Shown: positions 25,901 to 36,086, counted from the stretch's first letter. The stretch: 64,000 nt of DNA from Thiobacillus sp. 0-1251 (GCA_001899305.1 MKWL01000019.1:124001-188000), one strand, 5' to 3'. Program-made: numbers and translations. Notes: generated from the sequence alone by a model not told the origin.

Positions 25901-26633
25901 GCCCATCCTGGCGCTGGTGCATGGCTGGGGTATGAACACACGCGTTTTCGACGTGCTGGTGCAATGCCTGGCTGACGATTTCGACGTGCGTGCATTCAAT
26001 TTGCCGGGACATGGCGGGCGCAATGATCTGCCGAACAACTCGCTGCAAAGCTGGGCAGACGATCTGGCGGAACAGGTTCCGGAAGACAGTACCGTGCTGG
26101 GCTGGTCACTGGGTGGGCAAGTGGTGATGCGCGCTGCGCTTGATCATCCGGGCAAATTGAGGCGGTTGATCCTGCTGGCCTCGACGCCGCGATTCGTTTC
26201 GGATGAAAGCTGGTTGCATGGAATGCCCGCAACCGACCTGAAGGATTTCGGCGCAGCGCTGCTGGCCGACCCGCAGGCCACCCTGTTGCGGTTTCTCAGC
26301 TTGCAGACACGTGGCGTGCCCGATCAAAAATCGTTGCTGCAGCAGCTGCGCCAGCACTTTCTGGCCCTGCCGCCGGCGCGCGCCGAAGCCCTGTCGGGCG
26401 GATTGACGATTCTGCGTGAAACAGACTTGCGTGAGCCGTTGGCGCAGCTGGCGCAGCCGACGTTGGTGCTGCATGGCGCACTCGATGCGTTGACGCCGGT
26501 GGCGGCAGGGCGCTGGCTGGCTGAAACCCTCCCGGACGCACGGTATGTCGAACTGGCCCGAGCCGCGCATGCGCCGCATCTGTCGCACAGTGCAGACGTG
26601 GCTACTGCGATCAGACGCTTTGCCCATGACTGA
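25887..26633 (+). CDS. bioH: Pimeloyl-ACP methyl ester carboxylesterase
   Basis: A 248-residue alpha/beta hydrolase. It has the oxyanion motif LVHGWGMN, a nucleophile elbow GWSLGG (Ser74), Asp in HGALDALTP and His near the C-terminus in AAHAPHLSH. It removes the methyl group that BioC adds during pimeloyl synthesis. The ATG at 25887 lies inside the last codons of bioF (14 bp overlap). Its position in a bioB-F-H-C-D operon supports the assignment over a generic esterase. Confidence 0.93.
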   Translation: MRSTKPILALVHGWGMNTRVFDVLVQCLADDFDVRAFNLPGHGGRNDLPNNSLQSWADDLAEQVPEDSTVLGWSLGGQVVMRAALDHPGKLRRLILLASTPRFVSDESWLHGMPATDLKDFGAALLADPQATLLRFLSLQTRGVPDQKSLLQQLRQHFLALPPARAEALSGGLTILRETDLREPLAQLAQPTLVLHGALDALTPVAAGRWLAETLPDARYVELARAAHAPHLSHSADVATAIRRFAHD

Positions 26634-27546
26634 AGCCGAGCTCGATTTCGTCGAAGTGCGGCGGGCGTTCGACCATGCCGCCGCCAGCTACGACGCACAC
26701 GCGGTATTGCAACGCGAAGTATGCGATCGCCTGCTGGAACGTCTCGATTTCATGTCGCTGCAACCGGGACGTGTGCTCGATGTCGGTACCGGCACCGGCT
26801 ATGGACTGGCGCATCTGCGTTCGCGCTATGCAGCATCCGAATTCTGTGCGCTCGACATCGCGCCGGCCATGCTGAAGGCGACGCGTACTCGCCTGCCACT
26901 GCCGACGTGGGCACGGCGCGTACTGCATCGCCTGGCGCCTTCGCCTGCGGAGGCGAATCATCTGGTGTGCGCCGATATGGAGCGGCTTCCGCTTTCGCCC
27001 AACAGCATGGATCTCGTCTGGTCCAGCCTGGCCATACAGTGGGCGCACGATCTTGAAGCCACGTTCAAGGGGTTTCATCAAGTGCTGGCTCCAGGCGGCC
27101 TGCTGATCTTCGCCACATTCGGTCCCGACACGCTGAAGGAACTACGCGAGGCCTTCGCGGCCATCGACGATGCGCCGCACGTCAACCGTTTCATTGATCT
27201 GCATGACATCGGCGACATGCTCATCCACGCTGGTTTCTCGAGCCCGGTGATGGAAATGGAGATGCTGACGCTGACCTACGCCGATCTCAAGACATTGATG
27301 CGAGATCTCAAGGGAATCGGCGCGCACAATGCAGCCTCGGCCCGACGCCGCGGCCTGTTGGGCAAGACGGCGTGGTCGCGGCTTGAACAGGCCTATGAAA
27401 TGCAACGCCGCGACGGACGGCTGCCGGCGACCTTCGAAGTGATCTATGGCCATGCCTGGGCAGGTGACAAGACCCGGCGCGAAGACGGACGGCAGGTGAT
27501 CCAGTTCAATATTGGCGAGCGCCGCCGTAAACTGGGGCTGACATGA
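26626..27546 (+). CDS. bioC: Malonyl-ACP O-methyltransferase
   Basis: A 306-residue class I methyltransferase with the AdoMet motif VLDVGTGTGYGLAHL and the BioC-typical opening VRRAFDHAAASYD. It methylates malonyl-ACP to start pimelate synthesis. The chosen ATG at 26626 overlaps the bioH stop by eight bases and gives the standard N-terminus. The C-terminus ends in RRKLGLT and overlaps bioD (ATGA). Confidence 0.94.
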   Translation: MTEAELDFVEVRRAFDHAAASYDAHAVLQREVCDRLLERLDFMSLQPGRVLDVGTGTGYGLAHLRSRYAASEFCALDIAPAMLKATRTRLPLPTWARRVLHRLAPSPAEANHLVCADMERLPLSPNSMDLVWSSLAIQWAHDLEATFKGFHQVLAPGGLLIFATFGPDTLKELREAFAAIDDAPHVNRFIDLHDIGDMLIHAGFSSPVMEMEMLTLTYADLKTLMRDLKGIGAHNAASARRRGLLGKTAWSRLEQAYEMQRRDGRLPATFEVIYGHAWAGDKTRREDGRQVIQFNIGERRRKLGLT

Positions 27547-28223
27547 GCGCGCGCGGACTGTTCGTCACCGGCACCGATACTGGCGTCGGCAAGACGCGCG
27601 TAGCGGTGGCACTGATTCATGCGCTGCGCGCGCATGGTTTGCGGGTGGCGGCAATGAAACCGGTATCGGCCGGCTCTGCAGTGGGTGAGTTGAATGAGGA
27701 CGTGGCGGCACTTGTGCAGGCGGCCAACGCCGACGTGGATGTGCGCGATGTGAATCCCTATGCCTTTGCCGAGCCCGTCGCGCCGCATATTGCAGCGAAG
27801 TCGCTCGGGGTGCGGATCGACCTGGAGGTCATTGCCGAGGCGTATGCACGACTCGCCGCCGTCGCCGATGTCGTGGTGGTCGAGGGCGCAGGAGGTTGGC
27901 GGGTCCCGCTTAATGAGCACGAGGATATGGCTGACCTTGCTTTGCGTCTGGGCCTGCCCGTCGTGCTGGTGGTGGGGCTGCGACTCGGTTGCCTGAATCA
28001 TGCGTTGTTGACGGCCGAGTCGATCGCCCTGCGGCGTGTCCCGTGGGCAGGGTGGGTGGGCAACCACATCGAGCCCGCGATGCAGCTGGCAGCGGAAAAT
28101 CTGGTGGCCTTGCATACGCGCCTGCCCGGTCCGTGTCTGGGCGTTCAGGGATTTCTTGAGAGAGAAGGTTTGGTGGTGAACATGCCGCAATGGCTGACGC
28201 TGCCTCATTGGTTAGTATCTTAG
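27543..28223 (+). CDS. bioD: Dethiobiotin synthetase
   Basis: A 226-residue P-loop enzyme that closes the ureido ring of dethiobiotin. The nucleotide loop is GTDTGVGKT near the N-terminus, and VVVEGAGGWRVPL is the conserved Glu-Gly-Ala-Gly segment. It is the last gene of the operon. The 96 bp after it are AT-rich with no clear hairpin terminator. Confidence 0.96.
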   Translation: MSARGLFVTGTDTGVGKTRVAVALIHALRAHGLRVAAMKPVSAGSAVGELNEDVAALVQAANADVDVRDVNPYAFAEPVAPHIAAKSLGVRIDLEVIAEAYARLAAVADVVVVEGAGGWRVPLNEHEDMADLALRLGLPVVLVVGLRLGCLNHALLTAESIALRRVPWAGWVGNHIEPAMQLAAENLVALHTRLPGPCLGVQGFLEREGLVVNMPQWLTLPHWLVS

Positions 28224-28319
28224 AATAGTCTGTAATAACGATATTTTATAAACAAATCAATAAGTTAATTCGAGCGTACCGCTTGTTCTGGCGAGCGGCG
28301 TCGTGTTACTGTCTGCGAC

Positions 28320-28838
28320 ATGATGCCGCACGCGGTTTCCTCGCTTCTCCATATGGAACAGGTGAATACGGAAGACTGTGAAGGTGTGTCAGCAGGCGCG
28401 TTTGTATTCCAGTCCCGCCCTAACCATTCATTGACACACCGCCAGCAGAAGCTGGTGCTCTGGAGTCTGGCGACAGTATGTTTTGTAACCGCAAGCGGCT
28501 TTGCACTCCTGGGATACTGGCTGATCCTGCCATTTGCCGGACTGGAGATAGGATTGCTGGCATGGGCATTGGAGGCGCTGCGCAACCGGGAAGGGGATTA
28601 CGAAACACTTACGATTGAAGGGGATATGGTAGTGCTGGAGTGGCATGCCGGCACACATGGAGAGCGCCGTGAAATGAATCGCCAATGGGCGCGTGTGATA
28701 TGCGACTGCGGGACGTCAGGCAGAAACTGCCGTCTCAGCCTGAGTTCTCATGGTCGCGAAACAAAAGTCGGACAGTACCTGAGTGACGAGGCGCGGCTGC
28801 AACTAGCTGCGACCTTACGCAGAAAGTTGCAGGCATAA
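28320..28838 (+). CDS. DUF2244 membrane protein preceding the cox genes
   Basis: A 172-residue protein with two close hydrophobic helices (about 45-85) forming a hairpin, then a soluble basic domain (WHAGTHGERREMNRQWARV), as in the DUF2244 family. The family is often found next to cytochrome oxidase genes in proteobacteria, as it is here 54 bp before coxB. The function is unknown. Start choices at 28320, 28323 and 28353 (MEQ) cannot be decided; no strong ribosome-binding site marks one. Confidence 0.8.
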   Translation: MMPHAVSSLLHMEQVNTEDCEGVSAGAFVFQSRPNHSLTHRQQKLVLWSLATVCFVTASGFALLGYWLILPFAGLEIGLLAWALEALRNREGDYETLTIEGDMVVLEWHAGTHGERREMNRQWARVICDCGTSGRNCRLSLSSHGRETKVGQYLSDEARLQLAATLRRKLQA

Positions 28839-28892
28839 GGTAATACGTGCCGCAACGACTACCCATAACAAAGTCAGAGGACGGGGAACGCG

Positions 28893-30047
28893 ATGAAAAG
28901 CATGTGGCAAAGGGCAGGGGTGATGGGGGCGGTATGGGCAGCCAGCCAGTCAGCACTGGCAGACTATGCATACAACCTGCAAGAACCGGCGAGTCAGGTG
29001 GCGAGGGAGGTGTTCCATCTGCATAACCTCATCATGCTGGTGTGCGTCGGGATTTTCATCATCGTCTTCGGCATGATGTTCTACTCGCTGATCAAGCACC
29101 GCAAATCGGTCGGCCACAAAGCGGCACACTTCCACGAAAACACTACAGTCGAAATCATCTGGACCATCATCCCCTTCATCATCCTGGTGGGAATGGCCTA
29201 TCCGGCCGCCAAGGTCGTGATCGAGATGAAGGACACCTCCAATCCCGATATGACCGTCAAGATCACGGGCTATCAGTGGAAATGGGGCTACGACTACCTC
29301 AACGAAGGCGTCCACTTCTACAGCACACTCGCCACGCCGCGCGAACAGATCGACGGCACGGCGGCCAAGGATGAGCACTACCTGCTTGAAGTGGACGATC
29401 CGATGGTAGTGCCGGTGGGCAAGCGTGTGCGTCTGCTGATTACCGCCAACGACGTGATCCATTCCTGGTGGGTTCCCGCGTTCGGGGTCAAGCAGGACGG
29501 CATCCCCGGCTTCATCCGGGACAGTTGGTTCAAGGCGGACAAGATCGGCACCTATCGCGGCCAATGTGCCGAACTGTGCGGCAAGGACCATGGTTTCATG
29601 CCAATCGTGGTCAAAGTGGTCTCCGAGGAGGATTACAAAGCCTGGGTGGCGAAGAAGAAAGGTTCGGCCCAGGCTGCTGCGGCCGACAACACCAAAACCT
29701 TTGACGTCAAGGAATTGGTGGAGCGGGGCGAGAAAGTCTATCAAGCCAACTGCGCCGCCTGCCATCAGGCCAATGGCATGGGCCTGCCAGGCGTGTTCCC
29801 TGCGATGAACGGCTCCAAGGTCGCCACCGGGCCGATTGCCGCACATATCAATATCGTGGTGCACGGCGGCCGTCCGGGTACCGCCATGGTCGGATTCACC
29901 GACCGCTTGTCCGATGCGGAAATCGCCGCGGTCGTGACGTATGAGCGCAATGCCTGGGACAACAAGATGGGTGACGCGGCGCAGCCCGCGGACATCGCAG
30001 CCGCCCGTGGGGGAGCAGCCGTCGCCGCCGCCCCCACCGCGCAGTGA
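28893..30047 (+). CDS. coxB: Cytochrome c oxidase subunit II with fused cytochrome c domain
   Basis: A 384-residue protein. A signal-like segment ends near ALADYAYN, transmembrane helices lie at about 43-66 and 88-110, and a cupredoxin domain binds CuA through His190, Cys225, Cys229, His233 and Met236 ([13 protein letters not shown]). A linker leads to a C-terminal cytochrome c domain with CAACH at 287-291. The fusion makes this a caa3-like oxidase: electrons enter through the tethered heme c, then CuA, then subunit I. It is the first oxidase structural gene and is followed 23 bp later by coxA. Confidence 0.96.
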   Translation: MKSMWQRAGVMGAVWAASQSALADYAYNLQEPASQVAREVFHLHNLIMLVCVGIFIIVFGMMFYSLIKHRKSVGHKAAHFHENTTVEIIWTIIPFIILVGMAYPAAKVVIEMKDTSNPDMTVKITGYQWKWGYDYLNEGVHFYSTLATPREQIDGTAAKDEHYLLEVDDPMVVPVGKRVRLLITANDVIHSWWVPAFGVKQDGIPGFIRDSWFKADKIGTYRGQCAELCGKDHGFMPIVVKVVSEEDYKAWVAKKKGSAQAAAADNTKTFDVKELVERGEKVYQANCAACHQANGMGLPGVFPAMNGSKVATGPIAAHINIVVHGGRPGTAMVGFTDRLSDAEIAAVVTYERNAWDNKMGDAAQPADIAAARGGAAVAAAPTAQ

Positions 30048-30070
30048 ACAACCGAGAGGAGAGCACAGTC

Positions 30071-31651
30071 ATGTCTGACGCAGCACACGCCCACGACGAC
30101 CACGGACACCACGCGCATCCCACCGGAATCATGCGCTGGCTGACCACGACCAACCACAAGGACATCGGTTCGCTCTACCTGTGGTTTTCGCTCATCATGC
30201 TGTTTACCGCCGGCTCCATGGCGCTGCTGATTCGTTCCGAACTCTTCGAGCCGGGCATGCAGCTGATGCATCCCGATTTCTTCAATCAGCTCACCACGAT
30301 GCACGGCCTGATCATGATTTTCGGCGTCATCATGCCGGCCTTCACCGGATTCGCGAACTGGCAGGTGCCGCTGATGATCGGTGCGCCAGACATGGCATTC
30401 CCGCGCATGAACAACTGGAGTTTCTGGCTCCTGCCGGTGGCCGGCATCATGCTGCTGGGGTCGTTCTGGCTGCCGGGCGGCGCCGTGGCTGGCGGCTGGA
30501 CGATGTACCCGCCGCTCTTCATCCAGGGCGGCGTGTCGTATGACCTGACGATTCTGGCCGTGCACATCATGGGTCTGTCGTCGATCATGGGATCGATCAA
30601 CATCATTACCACTATCCTCAACATGCGCGCGCCCGGTCTCACGCTGATGAAGATGCCGATGTTCGTCTGGACCTGGCTGATTACCGCCTATCTGCTGATC
30701 GCCACCATGCCGGTGCTGGCGGGTGCGGTCACCATGCTGCTGACCGACCGTAATTTCGGTACCCATTTCTTCAACGCGGCGGGCGGCGGCGACCCGGTGA
30801 TGTTCCAGCATATCTTCTGGTTCTTCGGACATCCCGAGGTATACATCCTGATCCTGCCGGCTTTTGGCATTGTCTCGCAGATCATTCCGACCTTCTCCCG
30901 CAAGCCCTTGTTCGGCTACGCCTCGATGGTGTATGCGACCGCGTCGATCGCGATCCTATCGTTCACCGTGTGGGCGCATCACATGTTCGCCGTGGGCATG
31001 CCGGTGGCCGCGCAGCTGTTCTTCATGTTTTCCACCATGCTGATCGCGGTCCCGACCGGGGTGAAAGTGTTCAACTGGGTGGCCACGATGTGGAAGGGCT
31101 CCCTGACGTTTGAAACGCCGATGCTGTTCGCCATCGCGTTTGTATGCCTGTTCACGATAGGCGGCTTCTCGGGGCTGGTGCTCGCGATGGCGCCGGTCGA
31201 CATCCAGCTGCAGGACACCTATTACGTCGTCGCGCATTTCCACTATGTGTTGGTCTCCGGCGCCTTGTTCTCCATTTTTGCCGGGATCTATTACTGGCTG
31301 CCGAAATGGACGGGCCATATGTACAACGAGACGCTCGGGAAAACGCATTTCTGGCTGTCGGTCATCGGCATGAACATCGTGTTTTTCCCGATGCACTTCC
31401 TCGGACTGGCCGGCATGCCGCGACGCATTCCCGACTATGCGCTGCAGTTCACCGAGTTCAACCAGATTGCAACCGTGGGCGCCTTCATCTTCGGATTCAG
31501 CCAGTTGATCTTCCTGGTCCTGGTGCTGAAAACGATCAAGGGCGGGGCCAAGGCGAGCGATCAGGTATGGGAAGGGGCCCAGGGCCTGGAGTGGACGGTG
31601 CCTTCGCCCGCGCCCTACCATACCTTTGAAACCGCGCCGGTGGTGAAATGA
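30071..31651 (+). CDS. coxA: Cytochrome c oxidase subunit I
   Basis: A 526-residue, 12-helix subunit holding heme a and the heme a3-CuB site. Visible signatures are [38 protein letters not shown] with the His-Tyr crosslink pair, and VAHFHYVL with heme-ligand histidines. The ATG at 30071 follows GAGAGGAG, and the His-rich N-terminus ([12 protein letters not shown]) is unusual but typical of several betaproteobacteria. Its stop overlaps the start of a 40-residue assembly protein (ATGA). Confidence 0.97.
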   Translation: MSDAAHAHDDHGHHAHPTGIMRWLTTTNHKDIGSLYLWFSLIMLFTAGSMALLIRSELFEPGMQLMHPDFFNQLTTMHGLIMIFGVIMPAFTGFANWQVPLMIGAPDMAFPRMNNWSFWLLPVAGIMLLGSFWLPGGAVAGGWTMYPPLFIQGGVSYDLTILAVHIMGLSSIMGSINIITTILNMRAPGLTLMKMPMFVWTWLITAYLLIATMPVLAGAVTMLLTDRNFGTHFFNAAGGGDPVMFQHIFWFFGHPEVYILILPAFGIVSQIIPTFSRKPLFGYASMVYATASIAILSFTVWAHHMFAVGMPVAAQLFFMFSTMLIAVPTGVKVFNWVATMWKGSLTFETPMLFAIAFVCLFTIGGFSGLVLAMAPVDIQLQDTYYVVAHFHYVLVSGALFSIFAGIYYWLPKWTGHMYNETLGKTHFWLSVIGMNIVFFPMHFLGLAGMPRRIPDYALQFTEFNQIATVGAFIFGFSQLIFLVLVLKTIKGGAKASDQVWEGAQGLEWTVPSPAPYHTFETAPVVK

Positions 31652-31770
31652 GCGGCGATTCAATCGGTATGGCTGACAACAAGCAAAACGGCAAATATCT
31701 GACGGCCGGCATTCTGGCTGCCATTGCGATTGGCCTGTTCTTGTTCACGCTATACAACGGATTGAAATAG
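31648..31770 (+). CDS. Small cytochrome oxidase assembly protein
   Basis: A 40-residue protein with a polar N-terminus ([17 protein letters not shown]) and one hydrophobic helix ([22 protein letters not shown]). It starts in an ATGA overlap with coxA and stops three bases before ctaG. Position, length and topology match the small assembly protein found between coxA and ctaG in many betaproteobacteria. No catalytic residues are present. Confidence 0.75.
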   Translation: MSGDSIGMADNKQNGKYLTAGILAAIAIGLFLFTLYNGLK

Positions 31771-31773
31771 ACC

Positions 31774-32328
31774 ATGATCGCCGGCAAAACCAACACACTG
31801 ACCAAGCTCATCGTCGTGGCGTTGGGCATGTTCGGGTTTGGGTTTGCGCTGGTACCGTTTTATTACAAGATTTGCGAAGTGACGGGGATCAATTCAGGCG
31901 ACGAGCAGAGTCTGGTGAAAAACACCCAGGTCGATACCAGCCGCTGGGTGACGATCGAATTCGACGCCAATACCAACGAGGGGCTACCGTGGCAGTTCAG
32001 AACCACGCAGCACAGCATCAAGGTGCATCCCGGCCAGCTGGTGCAGGTGGAATACGAGGCGGCCAACAACAGCGACCATGCAATCGTGGGCCAGGCGGTG
32101 CCAAGTTACGGGCCGGCCCGCGCGGGCGCGTTCTTCAAGAAAATCGAGTGCTTCTGCTTCACGCCGCAGAAGTTGGCTGCGGGTGAGCGGCGCCAGATGC
32201 CGGTGTTGTTCGTGCTGGATCCGTCGATGGACAAGGACTTGCATACCGTGACCCTGTCCTACACCTTCTTCAATACGAATCCCAAGGCGCAGACGGCGAC
32301 ATTGCCGGAAAAAGTGCCACATGGCTGA
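31774..32328 (+). CDS. ctaG: Cytochrome c oxidase assembly protein (Cox11/CtaG)
   Basis: A 184-residue protein with one N-terminal membrane helix (about 8-33) and a periplasmic immunoglobulin-like domain bearing the copper motif CFCF (KIECFCFTPQKL). It delivers copper to the CuB site of subunit I. The length is normal. Its end overlaps the DUF2970 gene by eight bases. Confidence 0.95.
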   Translation: MIAGKTNTLTKLIVVALGMFGFGFALVPFYYKICEVTGINSGDEQSLVKNTQVDTSRWVTIEFDANTNEGLPWQFRTTQHSIKVHPGQLVQVEYEAANNSDHAIVGQAVPSYGPARAGAFFKKIECFCFTPQKLAAGERRQMPVLFVLDPSMDKDLHTVTLSYTFFNTNPKAQTATLPEKVPHG

Positions 32329-32518
32329 AAAAGGAAACCTGCGTGCTGCACTTGCCGTGTTCTGGAGTTTTTTCGGCGTGCGCAAACGGCGCGATTACGA
32401 TGACGACGCGCAAAGTCTGACGCAGGCACAGATCATCATTGCCGGATTGATTGGCGGTGTGGTGTTTGTTCTGACATTGTTGCTGGTGGTGTATCTGGTG
32501 CTGCAGTTCGTGAAGTAA
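32321..32518 (+). CDS. DUF2970 small membrane protein
   Basis: A 65-residue protein with a basic N-terminus (FGVRKRRDYDDD) and one strong hydrophobic helix at about 38-62 (IIAGLIGGVVFVLTLLLVVYLV). DUF2970 proteins occur between ctaG and coxC in proteobacterial cox operons. It overlaps ctaG by eight bases and lies 30 bp before coxC. The role is unknown; assembly or stability of the oxidase is inferred from conservation of position. Confidence 0.82.
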   Translation: MAEKGNLRAALAVFWSFFGVRKRRDYDDDAQSLTQAQIIIAGLIGGVVFVLTLLLVVYLVLQFVK

Positions 32519-32548
32519 ACGATCAATAGACGAGGAAGAGGGGAAGAC

Positions 32549-33415
32549 ATGAGCCTGGCACAAACCGATAAATATTATCTGCCGCAACCTTCGCTCTGGC
32601 CGATCATCGGGTCGGTGGCCCTGCTGACGATGGCCGTGGGCGGCGTCATGGCCATGCACGAAATCAACCATGGCCTCTGGGTGTTGCTGGCCGGGGTGGC
32701 CGTGCTGTTTTTCATGATGTTCGGATGGTTCGGCGAAGTGATCCGAGACAGCGAGGCGGGTCGCTACAACAAGCAGGTGGATTCCTCGTATCGCTGGTCC
32801 ATGAGCTGGTTCATTTTCTCCGAAGTGATGTTCTTTGCCGCTTTTTTCGGCGCGCTGTTTTATACCCGGGTGCTGTCGGTGCCGTGGCTGGGCGAGTCCG
32901 ATACGATGCAGCAACTCTGGCCCACGTTCAAGGCGGCGTGGCCGACTGCGGGCCCCGGCCTGACCGCCGACGGCCTGAAATTCACGCCGATGGAAGCATG
33001 GGGCATTCCGGCCATCAACACGTTGCTACTGCTGAGTTCGGGCGTGACGGTCACCTGGGCGCACTGGGGCTTGAAAAAGAACAACCGCATGCAGCTGATC
33101 CTAGGGTTGGGGATGACGGTGACGCTTGGCGTGGTCTTTCTTTGCCTGCAAGCCTACGAATACCATCATGCCTATACCCAGATGGGTCTGACCCTGGGTG
33201 CGGGAGTGTATGGGGCAACCTTCTTCATGTTGACAGGCTTCCACGGTTTTCACGTGCTGGTGGGAACGACGATGCTGATTGTCATGCTGTTGCGTTCGAT
33301 CGCCGGGCATTTCACTGCCGAACATCATTTCGCATTCGAGGCCGTGTCCTGGTACTGGCACTTCGTCGACGTGGTGTGGGTGCTGCTGTTCATCCTGGTT
33401 TACTGGTTGATCTAG
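32549..33415 (+). CDS. coxC: Cytochrome c oxidase subunit III
   Basis: A 288-residue subunit with seven hydrophobic helices. The family signature is clear in the C-terminal half: LQAYEYHHAY, GFHGFHVLVGT and WYWHFVDVVWVLLF. GAGGAAGAGGGG lies just before the start. It is the last oxidase gene of the operon; a strong hairpin with T-run follows at 33466-33500. Confidence 0.96.
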   Translation: MSLAQTDKYYLPQPSLWPIIGSVALLTMAVGGVMAMHEINHGLWVLLAGVAVLFFMMFGWFGEVIRDSEAGRYNKQVDSSYRWSMSWFIFSEVMFFAAFFGALFYTRVLSVPWLGESDTMQQLWPTFKAAWPTAGPGLTADGLKFTPMEAWGIPAINTLLLLSSGVTVTWAHWGLKKNNRMQLILGLGMTVTLGVVFLCLQAYEYHHAYTQMGLTLGAGVYGATFFMLTGFHGFHVLVGTTMLIVMLLRSIAGHFTAEHHFAFEAVSWYWHFVDVVWVLLFILVYWLI

Positions 33416-33465
33416 CCAGAGGGTTGATACGCAGCAGGAGGGCCGCGCTTGACGTGGCACCGGTG

Positions 33466-33500
33466 CAACAAAAAGCCGCGTTCAGCGCGGCTTTTTGTTG
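33466..33500. terminator. Bidirectional terminator after coxC
   Basis: A perfect 15 bp stem (33466-33480 with 33486-33500) with a five-base loop contains A5 on one arm and T5 on the other. It works as an intrinsic terminator in both directions, ending coxC on the plus strand and the small membrane-protein gene on the minus strand. Confidence 0.88.
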
Positions 33501-33514
33501 CGGGGGGAGAGGGG

Positions 33515-33715
33515 TTAACGCAGCCCGGTTTGCGGGATGATGCCGAAGTAGTAACCGCCCATCAGTATGAGAAAAAGGGTGAGGGAAAGTGCAACGCGCA
33601 CGGTCAGCATCTTGACCGTGCGATCCGATTGACCCTTGTCCTTGATGAGGTAGTAGAGTGCGCTGGCGAGGCTGGCCAGGATGAACACGATGAAGAGCAG
33701 GGCAACGATGCGCAT
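33515..33715 (-). CDS. Twin-transmembrane protein (DUF2909-like)
   Basis: A 66-residue protein with two hydrophobic helices (about 3-23 and 37-60) separated by a short charged loop (IKDKGQSDRTVK). Length and topology match the DUF2909/twin-transmembrane family found beside SURF1 and coxC genes. The ATG at 33715 is chosen; the frame continues far upstream but antisense to SURF1. It shares the coxC terminator and is divergent from SURF1. Confidence 0.72.
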   Translation of the reverse strand: MRIVALLFIVFILASLASALYYLIKDKGQSDRTVKMLTVRVALSLTLFLILMGGYYFGIIPQTGLR

Positions 33716-33763
33716 GGAACGGTATGCTCGTAAAAATTCCAGTCTAACCGGATTGGCGGGCCG

Positions 33764-34501
33764 ATGCACTTGCTGAAGTTGCGTGTCGGCGCATGGCAGT
33801 TTTCCCCGAGGGTATGGCCGACTCTGGCTGCACTGTTCTTTTTTGTGTTGACCCTGTGGCTCGGCAACTGGCAGAGCGGGCGCGCTGAAACCAAGCGCGC
33901 CTTGCAGGCGCGTTACGACGTGGCGATACGCGAAGCGCCCATCCACGTTGGCAGCGCGCTGCTGGACCGTGACAGCGTGCTGTACCGGAAGCTGGAAGTG
34001 CGCGGCGTGTTTGACGCGGCGCATACCATCTTCCTCGACAACCGTGTGTACAAAGGCGTGGCGGGATATCACGTGCTGACGCCGCTCATCATAGACGGCG
34101 GACCGCTCGCCATACTGGTCAATCGCGGCTGGGTGGCGGTAGGGCCCTCTCGTGAACAGATTCCTTTGCCGCCGACACCGGCTGGCCAAGTACGGCTTGA
34201 AGGCATGGCTGTCGATCCCCACAGCCGCTATATCGAGTTGATGCATACGCCGTCGCAGGGACGCGTGTGGCAGAACCTGGATTTCGCACGCTATGCCACA
34301 ACCACCAGGCTGGCGTTGCAACCGGTGCTGCTGTTGCAGACCACTCCGCTGGCGGATGGCTTGTTGCGTGACTGGCCGCGCCCCGATACCGGCGTCAGCA
34401 TGCATGTCAGCTATGCGATCCAGTGGTACAGTCTGGCGACGACGCTGGCGGTGTTGTGGCTGGTCCTGAATGTAAAGCGTCATCGGAATGACGATGACTG
34501 A
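33764..34501 (+). CDS. SURF1-family oxidase assembly protein
   Basis: A 245-residue protein with one transmembrane helix at each end (about 18-36 and 222-240) and a large periplasmic domain. The motifs FLGNWQ-like (LWLGNWQSGRAE), FLDNRVYKGVAGYHVLTPL and LVNRGWV are typical of SURF1, which helps heme a insertion into subunit I. It overlaps the following SCO-like gene by 14 bases. Confidence 0.92.
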   Translation: MHLLKLRVGAWQFSPRVWPTLAALFFFVLTLWLGNWQSGRAETKRALQARYDVAIREAPIHVGSALLDRDSVLYRKLEVRGVFDAAHTIFLDNRVYKGVAGYHVLTPLIIDGGPLAILVNRGWVAVGPSREQIPLPPTPAGQVRLEGMAVDPHSRYIELMHTPSQGRVWQNLDFARYATTTRLALQPVLLLQTTPLADGLLRDWPRPDTGVSMHVSYAIQWYSLATTLAVLWLVLNVKRHRNDDD

Positions 34502-35093
34502 TGTACCAACGTCCGAGATGGTTTCGAGTATGCAATTGACTCCCCGCGGTAAATTCCTGTTGTTGGTCGGCGTGTTCCTGATGCCCGTGGTGGCTGCTTA
34601 CCTGGCTTACGCGGGATGGCGTCCGGCGAGCCATTCCAATTACGGCGATCTGCTCAAGGTCACGCCCTTGCGGCAAACGGCGGGAAGCACGCCCGATGGC
34701 CGACCGTACGATTTGGATGCGCTGCGCGGCAAATGGGTGATGGTGCATGTGGGCTCGACTCATTGCGACGCAGCGTGTGCATGGCAGCTCTACTTGATGC
34801 GCCAGACGCGGATCGCGCAGGGCAAGGAGCAGGATCGCATCGAGCGGCTGTGGGTGGTGACCGACAGCGGCACGCCGGACGCGAAGCTGTTGCAGGAACA
34901 TCCCGATTTGCATGTATGGCGGCCGACGGACGCGACTTTTGTGACGCAGTTTCCTGCGGCGCAGAATCGGGCCGACCACATCTATCTGGTCGATCCGCTG
35001 GGCAATCTGATGTTGCGTTTCCCGGCGCAGGCCGATTTCGAGCGCATGATGAAAGACCTCAAGCTGCTGCTCAAAGCGTCCCAGATAGGTTGA
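34488..35093 (+). CDS. SCO-like membrane-anchored thioredoxin-fold protein
   Basis: A 201-residue protein with one N-terminal helix (about 24-43) and a periplasmic thioredoxin-like domain. The domain has GKWVMVHVGSTHCDAACAWQ with a Cys-x3-Cys pair (CDAAC), as in SCO/SenC copper chaperones and thiol-disulfide reductases. The later IYLVDPLGNLMLRFP strand supports the fold. It lies between SURF1 and ctaA and is probably involved in CuA maturation or redox control. A second, more canonical SCO gene lies at 37531. Confidence 0.82.
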   Translation: MTMTDVPTSEMVSSMQLTPRGKFLLLVGVFLMPVVAAYLAYAGWRPASHSNYGDLLKVTPLRQTAGSTPDGRPYDLDALRGKWVMVHVGSTHCDAACAWQLYLMRQTRIAQGKEQDRIERLWVVTDSGTPDAKLLQEHPDLHVWRPTDATFVTQFPAAQNRADHIYLVDPLGNLMLRFPAQADFERMMKDLKLLLKASQIG

Positions 35094-35102
35094 CCACTGA
35101 CC

Positions 35103-36086
35103 ATGACAACATATCGAAAAATCATTCTGGTGGCCCTGATCCTCGCGTTCGGAGTGGTGGCGCTGGGTGCGTACGTTCGTCTGTCCGACGCCGGACTCGG
35201 CTGTCCCGACTGGCCCGGGTGTTACGGCAAACTGACCCCGCATAATGCCGTCGATGCCATCAACGCGGAACTTGCCGTGCGCCCGGATGGGCCGGTGTCC
35301 CATGCCAAAGCCTGGAAGGAGATGGTGCATCGTTATTTTGCCGGCACCCTGGGATTGCTGGTATTGGCCATTGCCATGCTGGCATGGCGCGGTCGGCGTG
35401 AAACGCAGGGTGGCCTTGGCTTGCCTTGGTTGCTGCTCGGGCTGATCGTGTTCCAAGCCATGCTGGGTATGTGGACGGTCACCCAGTTGCTCAAGCCGCT
35501 GATTGTCAGTTCGCATCTACTGGGCGGCATGACGACCCTCGCGCTGCTGCTATGGCTTTGGCTGCGCGAACGCGGCCAATCGGCCCACACTTACTATGCG
35601 AATAGCGACCATCTGCGCAGCGGCGCCTTGCTGGGGCTGGTACTGGTGGCGATGCAAATCGGGCTGGGCGGCTGGGTGAGCACCAACTATGCAGCCTTGG
35701 CCTGCCCCGATTTTCCGCTGTGTCACGGCGCCTGGGTGCCGCCGATGGATTTCGAGCAGGGCTTCACTCTGCACCGGAATCTTGGCGAGACCGCCACCGG
35801 TGAGCTGTTGCCATTGTCGGCATTGACCGCCATCCACTGGACGCACCGGGTCATGGCCTTGGTGGTGACGCTGTATTTGGGCTGGCTGGTTCTGCGCCTG
35901 ATGCGCAGTCCCGGCTATGCCGGCATGGGGCTGGCCATAGGCGGGTTGTTGGTGCTGCAGGTCTCGCTGGGCATCAGTAATGTCCTGTTTGGCTTGCCGT
36001 TGGCCGTGGCGGTCGCGCACAATGCCGGTGCAGCGTTGTTGCTGTCCAGCCTGGTTGTGCTGAATTATCGGGTGCGCAGGAGATGA
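35103..36086 (+). CDS. ctaA: Heme A synthase
   Basis: A 327-residue, eight-helix COX15/CtaA-family enzyme that oxidises the C8 methyl of heme O to make heme A. Visible motifs are [31 protein letters not shown] and the C-terminal-half [10 protein letters not shown] and [10 protein letters not shown] histidines. The length is normal. Its stop overlaps the ctaB start (ATGA). Confidence 0.95.
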   Translation: MTTYRKIILVALILAFGVVALGAYVRLSDAGLGCPDWPGCYGKLTPHNAVDAINAELAVRPDGPVSHAKAWKEMVHRYFAGTLGLLVLAIAMLAWRGRRETQGGLGLPWLLLGLIVFQAMLGMWTVTQLLKPLIVSSHLLGGMTTLALLLWLWLRERGQSAHTYYANSDHLRSGALLGLVLVAMQIGLGGWVSTNYAALACPDFPLCHGAWVPPMDFEQGFTLHRNLGETATGELLPLSALTAIHWTHRVMALVVTLYLGWLVLRLMRSPGYAGMGLAIGGLLVLQVSLGISNVLFGLPLAVAVAHNAGAALLLSSLVVLNYRVRRR

